Below, piece by piece: positions 43,534 through 50,930 of a DNA stretch of 64,000 nt. Positions within the stretch are counted from its first letter, which is position 1. Each line of letters opens with the position of its first letter. The DNA is from Patescibacteria group bacterium UBA6220. Its GTDB lineage: Bacteria; Patescibacteriota; Minisyncoccia; Minisyncoccales; Minisyncoccaceae. The stretch spans positions 61,387 through 125,386 of the forward strand of contig DISC01000001.1 of NCBI GenBank assembly GCA_002421745.1. Reading direction: 5' to 3'. The translations under genes and the position numbers were made by a program. Under the pieces are notes generated by a model. That model saw only the letters and a program-made list of their open reading frames with translations, searched no databases and was not told the DNA's origin.

Positions 43534-43686
43534 ATGATTGGAGCTAATGCACCATGTCCAATGTGTGGGGATCAAGGACAAGAAAATGGATGCTCAGAAT
43601 GCGGACGTAATCCACAAGAAAGAGATGTTCCTTGTTCTGAGGTGGCCAAAACTCAAGTTTACAAACCCTGTATTAAATTTGGATAA
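43534..43686 (+). CDS. 50-residue zinc-ribbon microprotein
   Basis: A short gene with a promoter, the Shine-Dalgarno AAGGAG and a terminator. The product starts MIGANAPCPMCGDQGQENGC and continues with SECG; the pairs CPMC and CSEC form a typical four-cysteine zinc ribbon. Two further cysteines follow at residues 34 and 46. It may bind nucleic acid or a protein partner. I know no named family. It immediately follows another orphan unit and converges with an unrecognised minus-strand gene. Confidence 0.75.
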   Translation: MIGANAPCPMCGDQGQENGCSECGRNPQERDVPCSEVAKTQVYKPCIKFG

Positions 43687-43701
43687 CCAAATTTTTAATA
43701 A

Positions 43702-43726
43702 AAACCAAGAATTTCTTGGTTTTTTA
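43702..43726 (+). terminator. Intrinsic terminator
   Basis: AAACCAAG/CTTGGTTT hairpin followed by TTTT, 16 nt after the zinc-ribbon gene. Confidence 0.8.
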
Positions 43727-43775
43727 ATTAGATTATAATAAATTAAAAAATAATGTGGAAATAAAAAAAGATGAC

Positions 43776-44909
43776 TTATTCGTCACCATTTTGTGTCTCG
43801 ATAAAAAAGAAAAGATTAGGTTCTTTGCCTTCTGTTTTTTTCTTTTTTTTGATTGTTATACTATTAACAACAAGGCCGTGCTTGCTGAACATTTTCATAA
43901 CATGTTCTGATAATAGTGGATTTTCTTCGGTGGGGACAAAATCAACCCATCCCTCTATTGGTAACGTATCAACAGAGCATACTCCCTTAAGGATCACTGA
44001 TACGAAATAGTTTCCTTTCGGCGTAGGCTTTTCTCTTTTGGTAAAAGAACCTCTGAAAGTCATACCATCAGCGAAATGAATAACCATTTGTCCTCCATCT
44101 TTAATAGATGGTAACTTTTTCCTTATTTCGTAAGCCCAAAGGTCTTCTTCATCAGCTTCTTCAAGGGGCCGAGGCTGTTTACCATATTTATATTTATTAT
44201 CTTCATGAATAGTTCCGTCTTTCCAGTAAATAACACGGTGGAAAGTTTTGTAGTCATCTACTATGGTTTTGCAACCAATACACGTTTTGACTACTGGCAT
44301 TTTTTGATCTTTGTAACCATCAACATAGACAACAAATTTTCTTCCAATAGTATATACTGGATCGTCTTGAAGATCTTCTGGAAAAGCATAATCACCAATA
44401 ATTTCTTGGTCGCCGACAGCATAAAACCACGGTTCCAAGTTCCCACACTCAACCCTTCTTTTGAATCCAGGTAATTTTGAATATTTCTCGCTATCTAGTC
44501 CTTCCCAATGTTTTTGAAAGGCATTTAATGCGTCTTCGATGGTTTCCCATTCAATAAAATATGCAAAAGTGGAATACTCTTGTTGATGATAAGAATAAAA
44601 AATGTTTCCGCATTTTCCTTCTATGGGATTGAAGATTTGAAGTACTTCGATATATCCTCCGCAACCAGGATATCCTCTTCCTGCGTACTTGTGTTGTTTT
44701 ACTTCAAATCGACTATACCGACCATAGCCACCATGTCCAACACCAGAGATTTCTTTAGCTTGAGGAATTTCAATTCCTTTAACTAAAGAACCTATAAATT
44801 TTTTAATTTTCTCAACATCATCGGGCTCGCATGAAAACTTAACAACTTGTCCTCCTGCGGTTTTAACCTCTGAATAGGTATAAATTACAAAATCTTTTTT
44901 CTCAGACAT
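43776..44909 (-). CDS. Unrecognised 377-residue protein
   Basis: Family not recognised. The protein is soluble, rich in aromatic residues and glycine (GHGGYGRYSRF, HKYAGRGYPGCGGYIEV). It has a possible metal site CIGCK near residue 215 and a basic Lys-rich segment near the C-terminus (TIKKKKKTEGK). It could be two related alpha/beta halves. The Shine-Dalgarno AAGGAGG lies 6 nt upstream of the ATG on the minus strand, and a TATAAT with a TTGGTT -35 is further upstream. G+C is higher than in flanking housekeeping genes. Confidence 0.75.
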   Translation of the reverse strand: MSEKKDFVIYTYSEVKTAGGQVVKFSCEPDDVEKIKKFIGSLVKGIEIPQAKEISGVGHGGYGRYSRFEVKQHKYAGRGYPGCGGYIEVLQIFNPIEGKCGNIFYSYHQQEYSTFAYFIEWETIEDALNAFQKHWEGLDSEKYSKLPGFKRRVECGNLEPWFYAVGDQEIIGDYAFPEDLQDDPVYTIGRKFVVYVDGYKDQKMPVVKTCIGCKTIVDDYKTFHRVIYWKDGTIHEDNKYKYGKQPRPLEEADEEDLWAYEIRKKLPSIKDGGQMVIHFADGMTFRGSFTKREKPTPKGNYFVSVILKGVCSVDTLPIEGWVDFVPTEENPLLSEHVMKMFSKHGLVVNSITIKKKKKTEGKEPNLFFFIETQNGDE

Positions 44910-45086
44910 TTTTAACCTCCTTTTTTAATGAATTATAAAAGATCTCTTGACCAAGAATAAAATTATACTTGGCTTTTAAACCATAAACCAAAACGATAAA
45001 AAGGTCAATCTTTTTCTTTCGTCCTACAAATACTAACAAAACGCTAGACTATTTGTTTTTTAATTAAATTATGATAACTTTAAAAT

Positions 45087-45782
45087 ATGCAATTCAATAT
45101 CATTACCATTTTTCCAAATATTTTTGACTCCTATCTCAAGGAGTCTTTTATCAAAAAAGCACAAGACAAAAAATTGATAAAAATAAATATTCATAATCTG
45201 CGTGATTGGTCAGATAATCCCAGAAAAGTAGTAGATGATCGCCCATATGGCGGAGGATTGGGTATGGTTTTAAAAATCGAACCAATCTACAAAGCAATAC
45301 AAGACATCAAAAAACCCTTCGACAAACTCAGAGCAGGAAAAACCAAAGGAGACACAAAGGTAATTGTTTTTTCGCCCAGAGGAAAAAAATTCAATCAAAA
45401 AAAAGCTACCGAATTAAGTAAATGTAAAAACCTAATTATGATTTGCGGACGCTACGAGGGGATAGATGAAAGAGTAATAAAAAATCTAGCTGACGAAACA
45501 TTGTCTATTGGCAACTATGATTTAATGGGTGGGGAATTGCCAGCTATGGTAGTCATTGAAGCTGTTTCCAGATTAATTCCCAATGTCTTGGGTAAGCCAG
45601 AATTTTTAAAAGAAAGAATGACAGACACTGGAGGCTTTATGGAATATCCGCAATACACCCGACCAGAAGTGTTTACCTTAAAAAATGGGGACCAATGGAA
45701 AGTGCCAAAAGTGTTGATTTCGGGGGATCAAAAGAAAATAACAACTTGGAAAAATAAAAAGGGAAAGGTTATTGAAAAATAA
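45087..45782 (+). CDS. trmD: tRNA (guanine-N1-)-methyltransferase carrying an inserted PFDKLRAG segment
   Basis: A 231-residue SPOUT methyltransferase making m1G37. The start MQFNIITIFPNIFDSYLKE, the knot segments IMICGRYEGIDERV and SIGNYDLMGGELPAMVVIEA, and FMEYPQYTRPEVF are all typical. Between IYKAIQDIKK and KTKGDTKVIVFSPRG there is PFDKLRAG, encoded by CCCTTCGACAAACTCAGAGC (45315-45334), a copy of the REP-like element that also lies outside genes here. The insertion keeps the frame and is in a surface loop of the family, so the enzyme is probably functional. TATGAT lies 13 nt before the ATG. Confidence 0.94.
   Translation: MQFNIITIFPNIFDSYLKESFIKKAQDKKLIKINIHNLRDWSDNPRKVVDDRPYGGGLGMVLKIEPIYKAIQDIKKPFDKLRAGKTKGDTKVIVFSPRGKKFNQKKATELSKCKNLIMICGRYEGIDERVIKNLADETLSIGNYDLMGGELPAMVVIEAVSRLIPNVLGKPEFLKERMTDTGGFMEYPQYTRPEVFTLKNGDQWKVPKVLISGDQKKITTWKNKKGKVIEK
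45315..45337 (+). repeat. REP-like element inside trmD
   Basis: CCCTTCGACAAACTCAGAGC and three more bases match one arm of the intergenic palindrome at 45911-45984 (CTTCGACAAGCTCAGGG). It encodes PFDKLRAG in frame. Confidence 0.8.
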
Positions 45783-45823
45783 TCAGTATTTTGCTATAGT
45801 CTAATAGTTCAATTACAAAAGTT

Positions 45824-45906
45824 GGGTGAATACCAAAGTAGTCAAATGGGCCTGACTGTAAATCAGGTGGCTACGGCCTTCGGGGGTGCAAATCCCTCTT
45901 CGCCCA
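45824..45906 (+). tRNA. tRNA-Tyr(GUA)
   Basis: Acceptor GGGTGAA/TTCGCCC, anticodon loop CTGTAAA (anticodon GTA), and a long variable arm (TGGCTACGGCCTTC) as expected for a class II tRNA-Tyr. T-arm GGGGG/TCCCT-type stem with loop TGCAAAT. Full CCA is not encoded. Confidence 0.92.
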
Positions 45907-45910
45907 CCGC

Positions 45911-45984
45911 TTCACTCTTCGACAAGCTCAGGGCTTCGCAATATTTCAGGCGAAGCATCCTGAGCTAATCGAAGCGAGTCGAAA
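45911..45984. repeat. Long REP-like palindrome between two tRNAs
   Basis: The left arm TTCACTCTTCGACAAGCTC plus AGGGCTTCGC and the right arm GCGAAGCATCCTGAGCT plus AATCGAAGCGAG form an imperfect hairpin of about 25 bp around AATATTTCAG. It is the complete form of the element found as one arm in trmD and in altered form after rnhB. Confidence 0.8.
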
Positions 45985-45989
45985 GGCCC

Positions 45990-46061
45990 GCCGATGTAGT
46001 TCAGTGGCAGAACATCCCCTTGGTAAGGGGAAGGTCGAGGGTCCGATTCTCTCCATCGGCT
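45990..46061 (+). tRNA. tRNA-Thr(GGU)
   Basis: Acceptor GCCGATG/CATCGGC, anticodon stem TCCCC/GGGGA with loop TTGGTAA (anticodon GGT), T-stem GAGGG/CTCTC with loop TCCGATT. CCA is not encoded. Confidence 0.93.
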
Positions 46062-46130
46062 CAGTCTTAATTTGTTAATTCAGATTATAGACTAATATAT
46101 TTAAATTACTTTTAACCGAATAAAAATAAT

Positions 46131-46292
46131 ATGGCAACAAAAAAGAAAAAAAGGGCAAAACTTGTTTGTACAGTTTGCAAAAAATCCACTTATTTTACTA
46201 ACAAAACAAAAGCAGTGGAAGAAAAGCTAGAATTGAGCAAATTCTGCAAATACGACAAAAAGCACACACCCCACAAAGAAGTAAAAAAATAA
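46131..46292 (+). CDS. rpmG: Ribosomal protein L33
   Basis: A 53-residue protein. It begins MATKKKKRAKLVCTVCKKST and ends ELSKFCKYDKKHTPHKEVKK. The single CxxC plus FCKYDKKHTPH matches bacterial L33. The gene is downstream of the tRNA genes, a placing seen for rpmG elsewhere (often before secE). A terminator follows at 46317-46339. Confidence 0.93.
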   Translation: MATKKKKRAKLVCTVCKKSTYFTNKTKAVEEKLELSKFCKYDKKHTPHKEVKK

Positions 46293-46316
46293 ACTTACTT
46301 ACAGAAAAACAAACTG

Positions 46317-46339
46317 CCGCTTTTTAACGAGCGGTTTTT
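46317..46339 (+). terminator. Intrinsic terminator after rpmG
   Basis: CCGCT/AGCGG stem with an 8-nt loop followed by TTTTT. Confidence 0.8.
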
Positions 46340-46346
46340 GTATGTA

Positions 46347-46375
46347 TTGACAATATAGATTAAATGTTATATTAA
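46347..46375 (+). promoter_or_regulatory. TTGACA-class promoter
   Basis: TTGACA at 46347-46352; -10 either TATATT (46368-46373) or TATTAA (46370-46375). The region closely resembles the promoter at 58367-58395. Transcription would start near 46380, too late for the ATG at 46381 to have a leader. Confidence 0.65.
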
Positions 46376-46419
46376 TATATATGGATAACGGATTTATTCC
46401 AATATCCAAGAGGATAAAG

Positions 46420-46638
46420 ATGGAACCTGAAAGAAAAATAGAGATACTTAATGCAATTTTGGAGACTTATCTCCGCAAAACGCTAACAGTAAAGCAGATA
46501 TCCGAATTCAAAAGAGAAGTCGGCAATGTCACAAAATACCCGGAAATGAGGGCTATAAATGCAACGACAGACGAGATCTTTGAGATCTTTAAGCCGTTAA
46601 TCAAAAAAGTGACGACCGAACAATTAAAAAGATTGTAA
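46420..46638 (+). CDS. Unrecognised 72-residue helical protein
   Basis: Starts MEPERKIEILNAILETYLRK and is predicted all-helical. No family is recognised. The frame is open from an ATG at 46381, but AAGAGG at 46408-46413 lies 6 nt before the ATG at 46420, and the promoter places the transcript start near 46380, so 46420 is preferred. If 46381 is used, 13 residues are added. The downstream region may form a long hairpin before a terminator at 46786-46808. Confidence 0.65.
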   Translation: MEPERKIEILNAILETYLRKTLTVKQISEFKREVGNVTKYPEMRAINATTDEIFEIFKPLIKKVTTEQLKRL

Positions 46639-46647
46639 GGTCCACAC

Positions 46648-46742
46648 AAAAGGAAAAGCAAGGTTGAATAATTCATAAAAGGGTAATTGTACTTCTCCGA
46701 AAGGACAAAGACAGAACAAGAACCTCTCCTCCTTTTCCTTAT
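46648..46742 (+). other. Possible structured 3' untranslated RNA
   Basis: AAGGAAAAG (46650-46658) can pair with CTTTTCCTT (46732-46740), and AGGTT (46661-46665) with AACCT (46721-46725). Inside is a TCC-GAAA-GGA hairpin with a GNRA-type loop. Together these form a branched structure between a small gene and its terminator. No known RNA family is recognised. The rest of the 618-bp gap (46639-47256) holds two tRNA-Trp copies and terminators. Confidence 0.4.
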
Positions 46743-46785
46743 TACTCTAAATAAGTGTTTTGAAAGATTTATTTAGAACAAGCCG

Positions 46786-46808
46786 TCAGCCCATCAGCTG
46801 ATTTTTTG
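46786..46808 (+). terminator. Intrinsic terminator
   Basis: TCAGC/GCTGA stem with a 6-nt loop, followed by TTTTTTG. Confidence 0.7.
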
Positions 46809-46831
46809 TTTAAAAATAATTTCCGTCAATC

Positions 46832-46944
46832 TTCCCAAAACGATATTTTTTTGCTATTATTGTGATGTTTCTAGGGGCGTAAGCTCAACGGCAAACTGCT
46901 TCTCTCCAAAAGAAGACTTGTGGGTTCGAAGCACTGCCCTCTAC
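46832..46944 (+). pseudogene. Degenerate tRNA-Trp copy with promoter region
   Basis: From 46832 the sequence repeats the upstream region and body of the tRNA-Trp at 47089 with a spacing of 216 nt. The tRNA part begins at 46873. The anticodon loop CTCCAAA is kept with a compensated stem (CTTCT/AGAAG), but the T-arm and 3' acceptor strand (GCACTGCCCTCT) no longer pair correctly. Confidence 0.7.
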
Positions 46945-47011
46945 TGAGACCAGCATTTCGTCGCCTTCGCTCCTCAACCTACTACGGATTACAAATAACA
47001 GTTTTAAAGCT

Positions 47012-47036
47012 GCTACTCGAAAGAGTGGCTTTTTTG
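47012..47036 (+). terminator. Terminator between the two tRNA-Trp copies
   Basis: GCTACTC/GAGTGGC stem with a GAAA loop followed by TTTTTTG. Confidence 0.75.
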
Positions 47037-47088
47037 TTTCTGCCAACTTCCCAAAATGATATTTTTTTGCTATTATTGTGATGTTTCT

Positions 47089-47161
47089 AGGGGCGTAAGC
47101 TCAGCGGCCAAACTGCCTCTCTCCAAAAGAGGACTCGTGGGTTCGAATCCTACCGCCCCTG
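47089..47161 (+). tRNA. tRNA-Trp(CCA)
   Basis: Acceptor AGGGGCG/CGCCCCT with discriminator G, anticodon stem CCTCT/AGAGG with loop CTCCAAA (anticodon CCA), T-stem GTGGG/CCTAC with loop TTCGAAT. The D-arm is irregular. The anticodon reads UGG only, in agreement with UGA being a stop here. Confidence 0.88.
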
Positions 47162-47229
47162 CACGCTACATTTAGTATCGAGCGACCCGCATGCATCAAC
47201 AAACAATAATAAACTTAATAGCTAGTTGT

Positions 47230-47251
47230 AACACCTCTTTTTGAGGTGTTT
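47230..47251 (+). terminator. Intrinsic terminator after tRNA-Trp
   Basis: AACACCTC/GAGGTGTT stem with a TTTTT loop, then TTAATTT. Confidence 0.75.
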
Positions 47252-47256
47252 AATTT

Positions 47257-48489
47257 ATGAAAATATCTTATAATAATTTTGGCATAGAATTTGAAATTGA
47301 TGATATTAAATCTTTTTTTTCAGAAATTAAAGAGAATATTATTATTCCTAAAAACTCCAAAAACACAATAGGAATAATAATAGCAATAGACACAGAGAAC
47401 GACAAAGAGAAATCTCGAATAGAAAACGATATCATTAATGAGTTAAAATTAAAATTAACTAATCATGATCGATTGGAAGATTTTAAAATTATAAAACTTC
47501 CGCAAAATATTTCTCATCAAATATATAGCGACGAACGTGCAAATTCAATCTTAATAAAATCAAAAAGTCATTTTATTCTTTGGGGTAAATTATTCGAGAG
47601 AAAAATTGAAGGAAAAGAAAATTACATAATAAAGCTAAACGGTGGAGTTTGTCACGCACCAATATCAAAATATGATAGCCAGCTATTCGCCCAAGAATTC
47701 TCAGAAATACTTCCAAAGCTGACCTTTCCAACAGATGATGAATTAATTGGTTTTGAATTTACCGAAAAATGGATTAGGTATGTTATAAAATACATCATAG
47801 GAAAAGCTGCTTTTCTTTCTAATGATATTTCCTTTTCAGAAGAACTATCATGTGAATTAGAAAATGACCTATTGCAAATCAAAGAAAATGTTCCAATAAT
47901 AGAATCTATAAAGGAAAAAATAAAAATTTTAATATCACAAATAATAACTATCCGAATAAGTATTAATTATAATATTTTTTCTATTACAAGGGATAGAACA
48001 TATATTTTAAAAAATAAAGATACTTTAGATAAAATTGAAAAAATAGATTGTAATAATTATCCGGCCAACTTAAATCGTTCAATATATTATTACTTTAATA
48101 ATGAAATAGATAAGGGAATAGAAGAATTAAAAAAATTATCTAGTATAAAAGACACGACTTGGAGATATAATTTGTGCTTTCTTTTATTTTATAGGAATAA
48201 TGGTGGTGATATAGATTCAGCATTAGAAATATTTAGAAAGGTACCCTATGGTATAACTACAGGCAACGTATATAATGAGGTGGAAATTTTTATAGGAGAA
48301 ACGCTAAATGAATTTCCAGAAAAATTACAATTTTATTTTTTAAGAGGGTTAATAAATTACAAAATTAAAAATGATTATAGTCTAGCCAAGAAAGATTTTG
48401 ATACTTTCATTGAAAAAAATAATGAAGAAAAAATGAAAATACTTAAAAATTTAGCAACTAAATATGTGGAACAAATAAAAAATTTATAA
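47257..48489 (+). CDS. Unrecognised protein with C-terminal TPR-like repeats
   Basis: A 410-residue A+T-rich gene product. The first ~130 residues look alpha/beta, with NTIGIIIAIDTENDKEKSR and SHFILWGKLFERKIEG resembling a nucleotide-binding or TIR-like fold by pattern only. The C-terminal ~150 residues show helical pairs like TPRs (YYFNNEIDKGIEELKKL, YFLRGLINYKIKNDYSLAKK). I cannot name the family. It opens the accessory region 5 nt after the tRNA terminator and has no Shine-Dalgarno. Such sensor-plus-TPR designs are common in defence genes, but this is inference. Confidence 0.6.
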   Translation: MKISYNNFGIEFEIDDIKSFFSEIKENIIIPKNSKNTIGIIIAIDTENDKEKSRIENDIINELKLKLTNHDRLEDFKIIKLPQNISHQIYSDERANSILIKSKSHFILWGKLFERKIEGKENYIIKLNGGVCHAPISKYDSQLFAQEFSEILPKLTFPTDDELIGFEFTEKWIRYVIKYIIGKAAFLSNDISFSEELSCELENDLLQIKENVPIIESIKEKIKILISQIITIRISINYNIFSITRDRTYILKNKDTLDKIEKIDCNNYPANLNRSIYYYFNNEIDKGIEELKKLSSIKDTTWRYNLCFLLFYRNNGGDIDSALEIFRKVPYGITTGNVYNEVEIFIGETLNEFPEKLQFYFLRGLINYKIKNDYSLAKKDFDTFIEKNNEEKMKILKNLATKYVEQIKNL

Positions 48490-48496
48490 CCCAAAC

Positions 48497-49270
48497 CTAG
48501 ATGCCTAGTAGTTTCTCTTTTAATAAAAATGCTGGCCTATCAAAACTTATTATAGCCATGGCCTGCCAAGGAAAAGTAATAATATAATTATGCTTATCAT
48601 AATTTAGCGGTATTTCCTCGACGTCTTTTTTGATTTGAGCGGGAGAAGATATGAGATAGCAATCTTTATGTTTTTTGAAAAAATCTATCATTTTGTCGCT
48701 TTCATAATCAATGTAATCCCTCATGTATATTAAAGTAATTTCAGAATATTGCTTAGCAATTCTTTCCATCTTCTCAACATCAACTTCTTTTGAAATAAGA
48801 AGCGGATCTTCTTTCATTCTTTCAAAATCAAAATATTCTTTGACTTGGAATTCAAATGGAAAGTGCTCCTCTGGAAACATTAATTGTTTTTCGTCTATCG
48901 ACCTTAGAATAGAATCCTTCTTAGCAACCATGACAGCCGTATCGCATGATGTTTCATTTTCGGTGATTACGATAAAGAAATAATCTCCTTTTTCAAATTT
49001 ACATTCTATCCATTTTAATGCTATGGCTGTAATAAAAAGTTCTTTTATCTTCTGTCCGTTTATTGTTCTCCTTTCTATTTCAATTTTATCATGCGAAGTC
49101 AATCCAAAAATTGATTCAGTCAATACTTTGTTATCGACGGGCACAGCAAACTCCTTTACATCTCTGAACTTATAAGTCAGAGCTGTTTTAAATATTTTGT
49201 CGTAGATATCTTGCGCGTCACCGCTAATTCCTAACTGATATTGAAAAATTATTTCCCATTTATCGCTCAT
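48497..49270 (-). CDS. Unrecognised 257-residue protein
   Basis: Starts MSDKWEIIFQYQLGISGDAQ. It looks like an alpha/beta soluble protein with strands such as YFFIVITENETSCDTAVMV and EITLIYMRDYIDYESD. No catalytic motif is recognised. It is transcribed towards the previous gene (stops 7 nt apart) and is divergent from the gene at 49388. Its G+C is slightly higher than that of its two neighbours. Confidence 0.65.
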   Translation of the reverse strand: MSDKWEIIFQYQLGISGDAQDIYDKIFKTALTYKFRDVKEFAVPVDNKVLTESIFGLTSHDKIEIERRTINGQKIKELFITAIALKWIECKFEKGDYFFIVITENETSCDTAVMVAKKDSILRSIDEKQLMFPEEHFPFEFQVKEYFDFERMKEDPLLISKEVDVEKMERIAKQYSEITLIYMRDYIDYESDKMIDFFKKHKDCYLISSPAQIKKDVEEIPLNYDKHNYIITFPWQAMAIISFDRPAFLLKEKLLGI

Positions 49271-49387
49271 ATTAAAATCTTTACTTTATATTATTATTTG
49301 TTTTATAATAGTCTATAAACATAAAATTGCAAAGGCTGAAATTACTCTAACCGCTTATTAATACAAAAAAAATATAGACAAAATATT

Positions 49388-50503
49388 ATGATAATAGATG
49401 CTCTAAAAAAAGAAGACGCCATTAGGGACAAGCTTAAAAAATTAGCTCAGATTTTGCAAAATTATCAAATCTTGGGATCTGTGGCCACGATGCTTCTGGC
49501 TGGAAAAATTAAATCCGAGGAATTCAACGTTCTTTACGATAAAATATATCCTTATTATAAAGAATCTCTTGATTCGTACAAAATTGAAGACGTTATTAAA
49601 ATTATTAATTCCATAGAACCAACTGTTATTTTTTTATCAAAAAGAAGAGGAGAAAATATAGATTACGAATTGCTAATAGTACAAGCTATTGCCTTTGATT
49701 TAATGCAATTTTTTTATAAAACTGATGATTTTGTCTGTATTCCAGGAGAAAAATATTCTATTCATAAGCGCCTTGAACTAAAAAGAGACAAGGATAATCT
49801 AATACATATTAACGAAGATTTTGAGTTGAAAAAATATGGAATAATTCATAAAAATAACAAAGTAATTTTTTACCATCCTTTCTTGAGAAGAAACTTTCAT
49901 GCTAATTTTACAGAAATAATAGATTATATCATTGAATTGTCTAAAAATAACGATATTAAAATTAGGCTGGCCATAGATCCTTTTCGAATAAACGACAAAG
50001 GTAGTCTTTTCAATTTTTTTGAAAAAGATTATTGGCGAGGCCCTAAATTCAGTATCGATAAATTGAATGATTTATACTTTAGCGGTAAAGCAGTTTATAA
50101 AAGACCGAATGAACATATAAACAATTTTTGGTATCCTGTCGATAGAATAGAAGTCAATACTCTTATACAAGAAAGAGATAAGGCTGTAACCATAGAAGAA
50201 ATATGCCCAAGATCAAATCACTATGTTCATGGTGATAATTATCATTTAAATAGATTTGTCCATTTCGTTTGGGATAGAAAAAATCAATCTTTTTCTCATT
50301 TAGACATAGCAGTTATAATTCACGAATCTGCAAATTTTAATGAACGCTTTGAAAAAGAATTTCCCGGAAAAATAATTACAAATAAGGATAAAATAAAAAT
50401 AGTAAGAATCGATGGGATAATTCCGCTAGATATTGTTTCGAATATTATCTATCTATTTTTTATGAATAACGAATTAGTTGAAGAATATTTTACATCTAAA
50501 TAA
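49388..50503 (+). CDS. Unrecognised 371-residue protein
   Basis: An A+T-rich gene. The product begins MIIDALKKEDAIRDKLKKLA; an N-terminal helical part is followed by a domain with conserved-looking charged segments (KIRLAIDPFRINDKGSLF, EICPRSNHYVHGDNYHLNRF, HLDIAVIIHESANFNERF). The His/Asp-rich pattern could be a metal-dependent enzyme, but I recognise no family. It lies upstream of the recombinase remnant and the restriction-modification operon. Confidence 0.6.
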   Translation: MIIDALKKEDAIRDKLKKLAQILQNYQILGSVATMLLAGKIKSEEFNVLYDKIYPYYKESLDSYKIEDVIKIINSIEPTVIFLSKRRGENIDYELLIVQAIAFDLMQFFYKTDDFVCIPGEKYSIHKRLELKRDKDNLIHINEDFELKKYGIIHKNNKVIFYHPFLRRNFHANFTEIIDYIIELSKNNDIKIRLAIDPFRINDKGSLFNFFEKDYWRGPKFSIDKLNDLYFSGKAVYKRPNEHINNFWYPVDRIEVNTLIQERDKAVTIEEICPRSNHYVHGDNYHLNRFVHFVWDRKNQSFSHLDIAVIIHESANFNERFEKEFPGKIITNKDKIKIVRIDGIIPLDIVSNIIYLFFMNNELVEEYFTSK

Positions 50504-50570
50504 TATCTCTAATAAAGATATTAAAAAAAATATGACAGAAACAATTTTGGGTGTTTTAATAGGTGGATTT

Positions 50571-50774
50571 TTAGGAATGGGATTCTCTTTTGATCTCGAC
50601 AATATCCAAGCCTTCTCTTTCGGCTAAGGTCAACATTTCCTTTATCTGTGAGTCTATTGAAAGAGCTTGTCTATCTTCAGATTCGGTTGATTTTCTAGCG
50701 TATAAGCAGTACTTAATTTTAACGTCTAGAATAGGGGATTGATTGTTATTTTTTGTTATCACTGCTTGTTCCAT
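50571..50774 (-). pseudogene. Serine recombinase N-terminal remnant
   Basis: About 67 codons from an ATG at 50774. The sequence KIKYCLYARKSTESEDRQAL followed by SIDSQIKEMLTLAEREGLD is the resolvase/invertase catalytic N-terminus, with the nucleophile Ser in ARKS. It stops right after EIKRESHS, whereas the family continues for about 400 residues. The 427-bp gap 50504-50930 holds this remnant, an unrelated 5' gene fragment at 50532 (MTETILGVLIGGFLG then unrelated sequence) and one 22-bp direct repeat. Confidence 0.8.
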
Positions 50775-50839
50775 ATTACTTTTATTTACTATTATTATGG
50801 ACAAGGATGACGCAAGAGTATAAGGAAGTCCAGACCCAG

Positions 50840-50861
50840 ATGTAGACAAACTGGAGACTAA
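50840..50861 (+). repeat. 22-bp direct repeat, left copy
   Basis: ATGTAGACAAACTGGAGACT then AA. An identical copy is at 56935-56956. The pair brackets hsdM, the RelA/SpoT-like gene, hsdS and hsdR. Confidence 0.9.
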
Positions 50862-50930
50862 AAGCATTTTACTAATTACCTATTTTATTGTACAATATAC
50901 AAAATTAATCAATTCTTTATTAGTTAAAAT

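Noticed and set aside
50571..50867. Recombinase start at 50867
   Set aside because: The first 31 codons run antisense through the 22-bp direct repeat and do not resemble recombinase sequence; the ATG at 50774 begins the family-like part.
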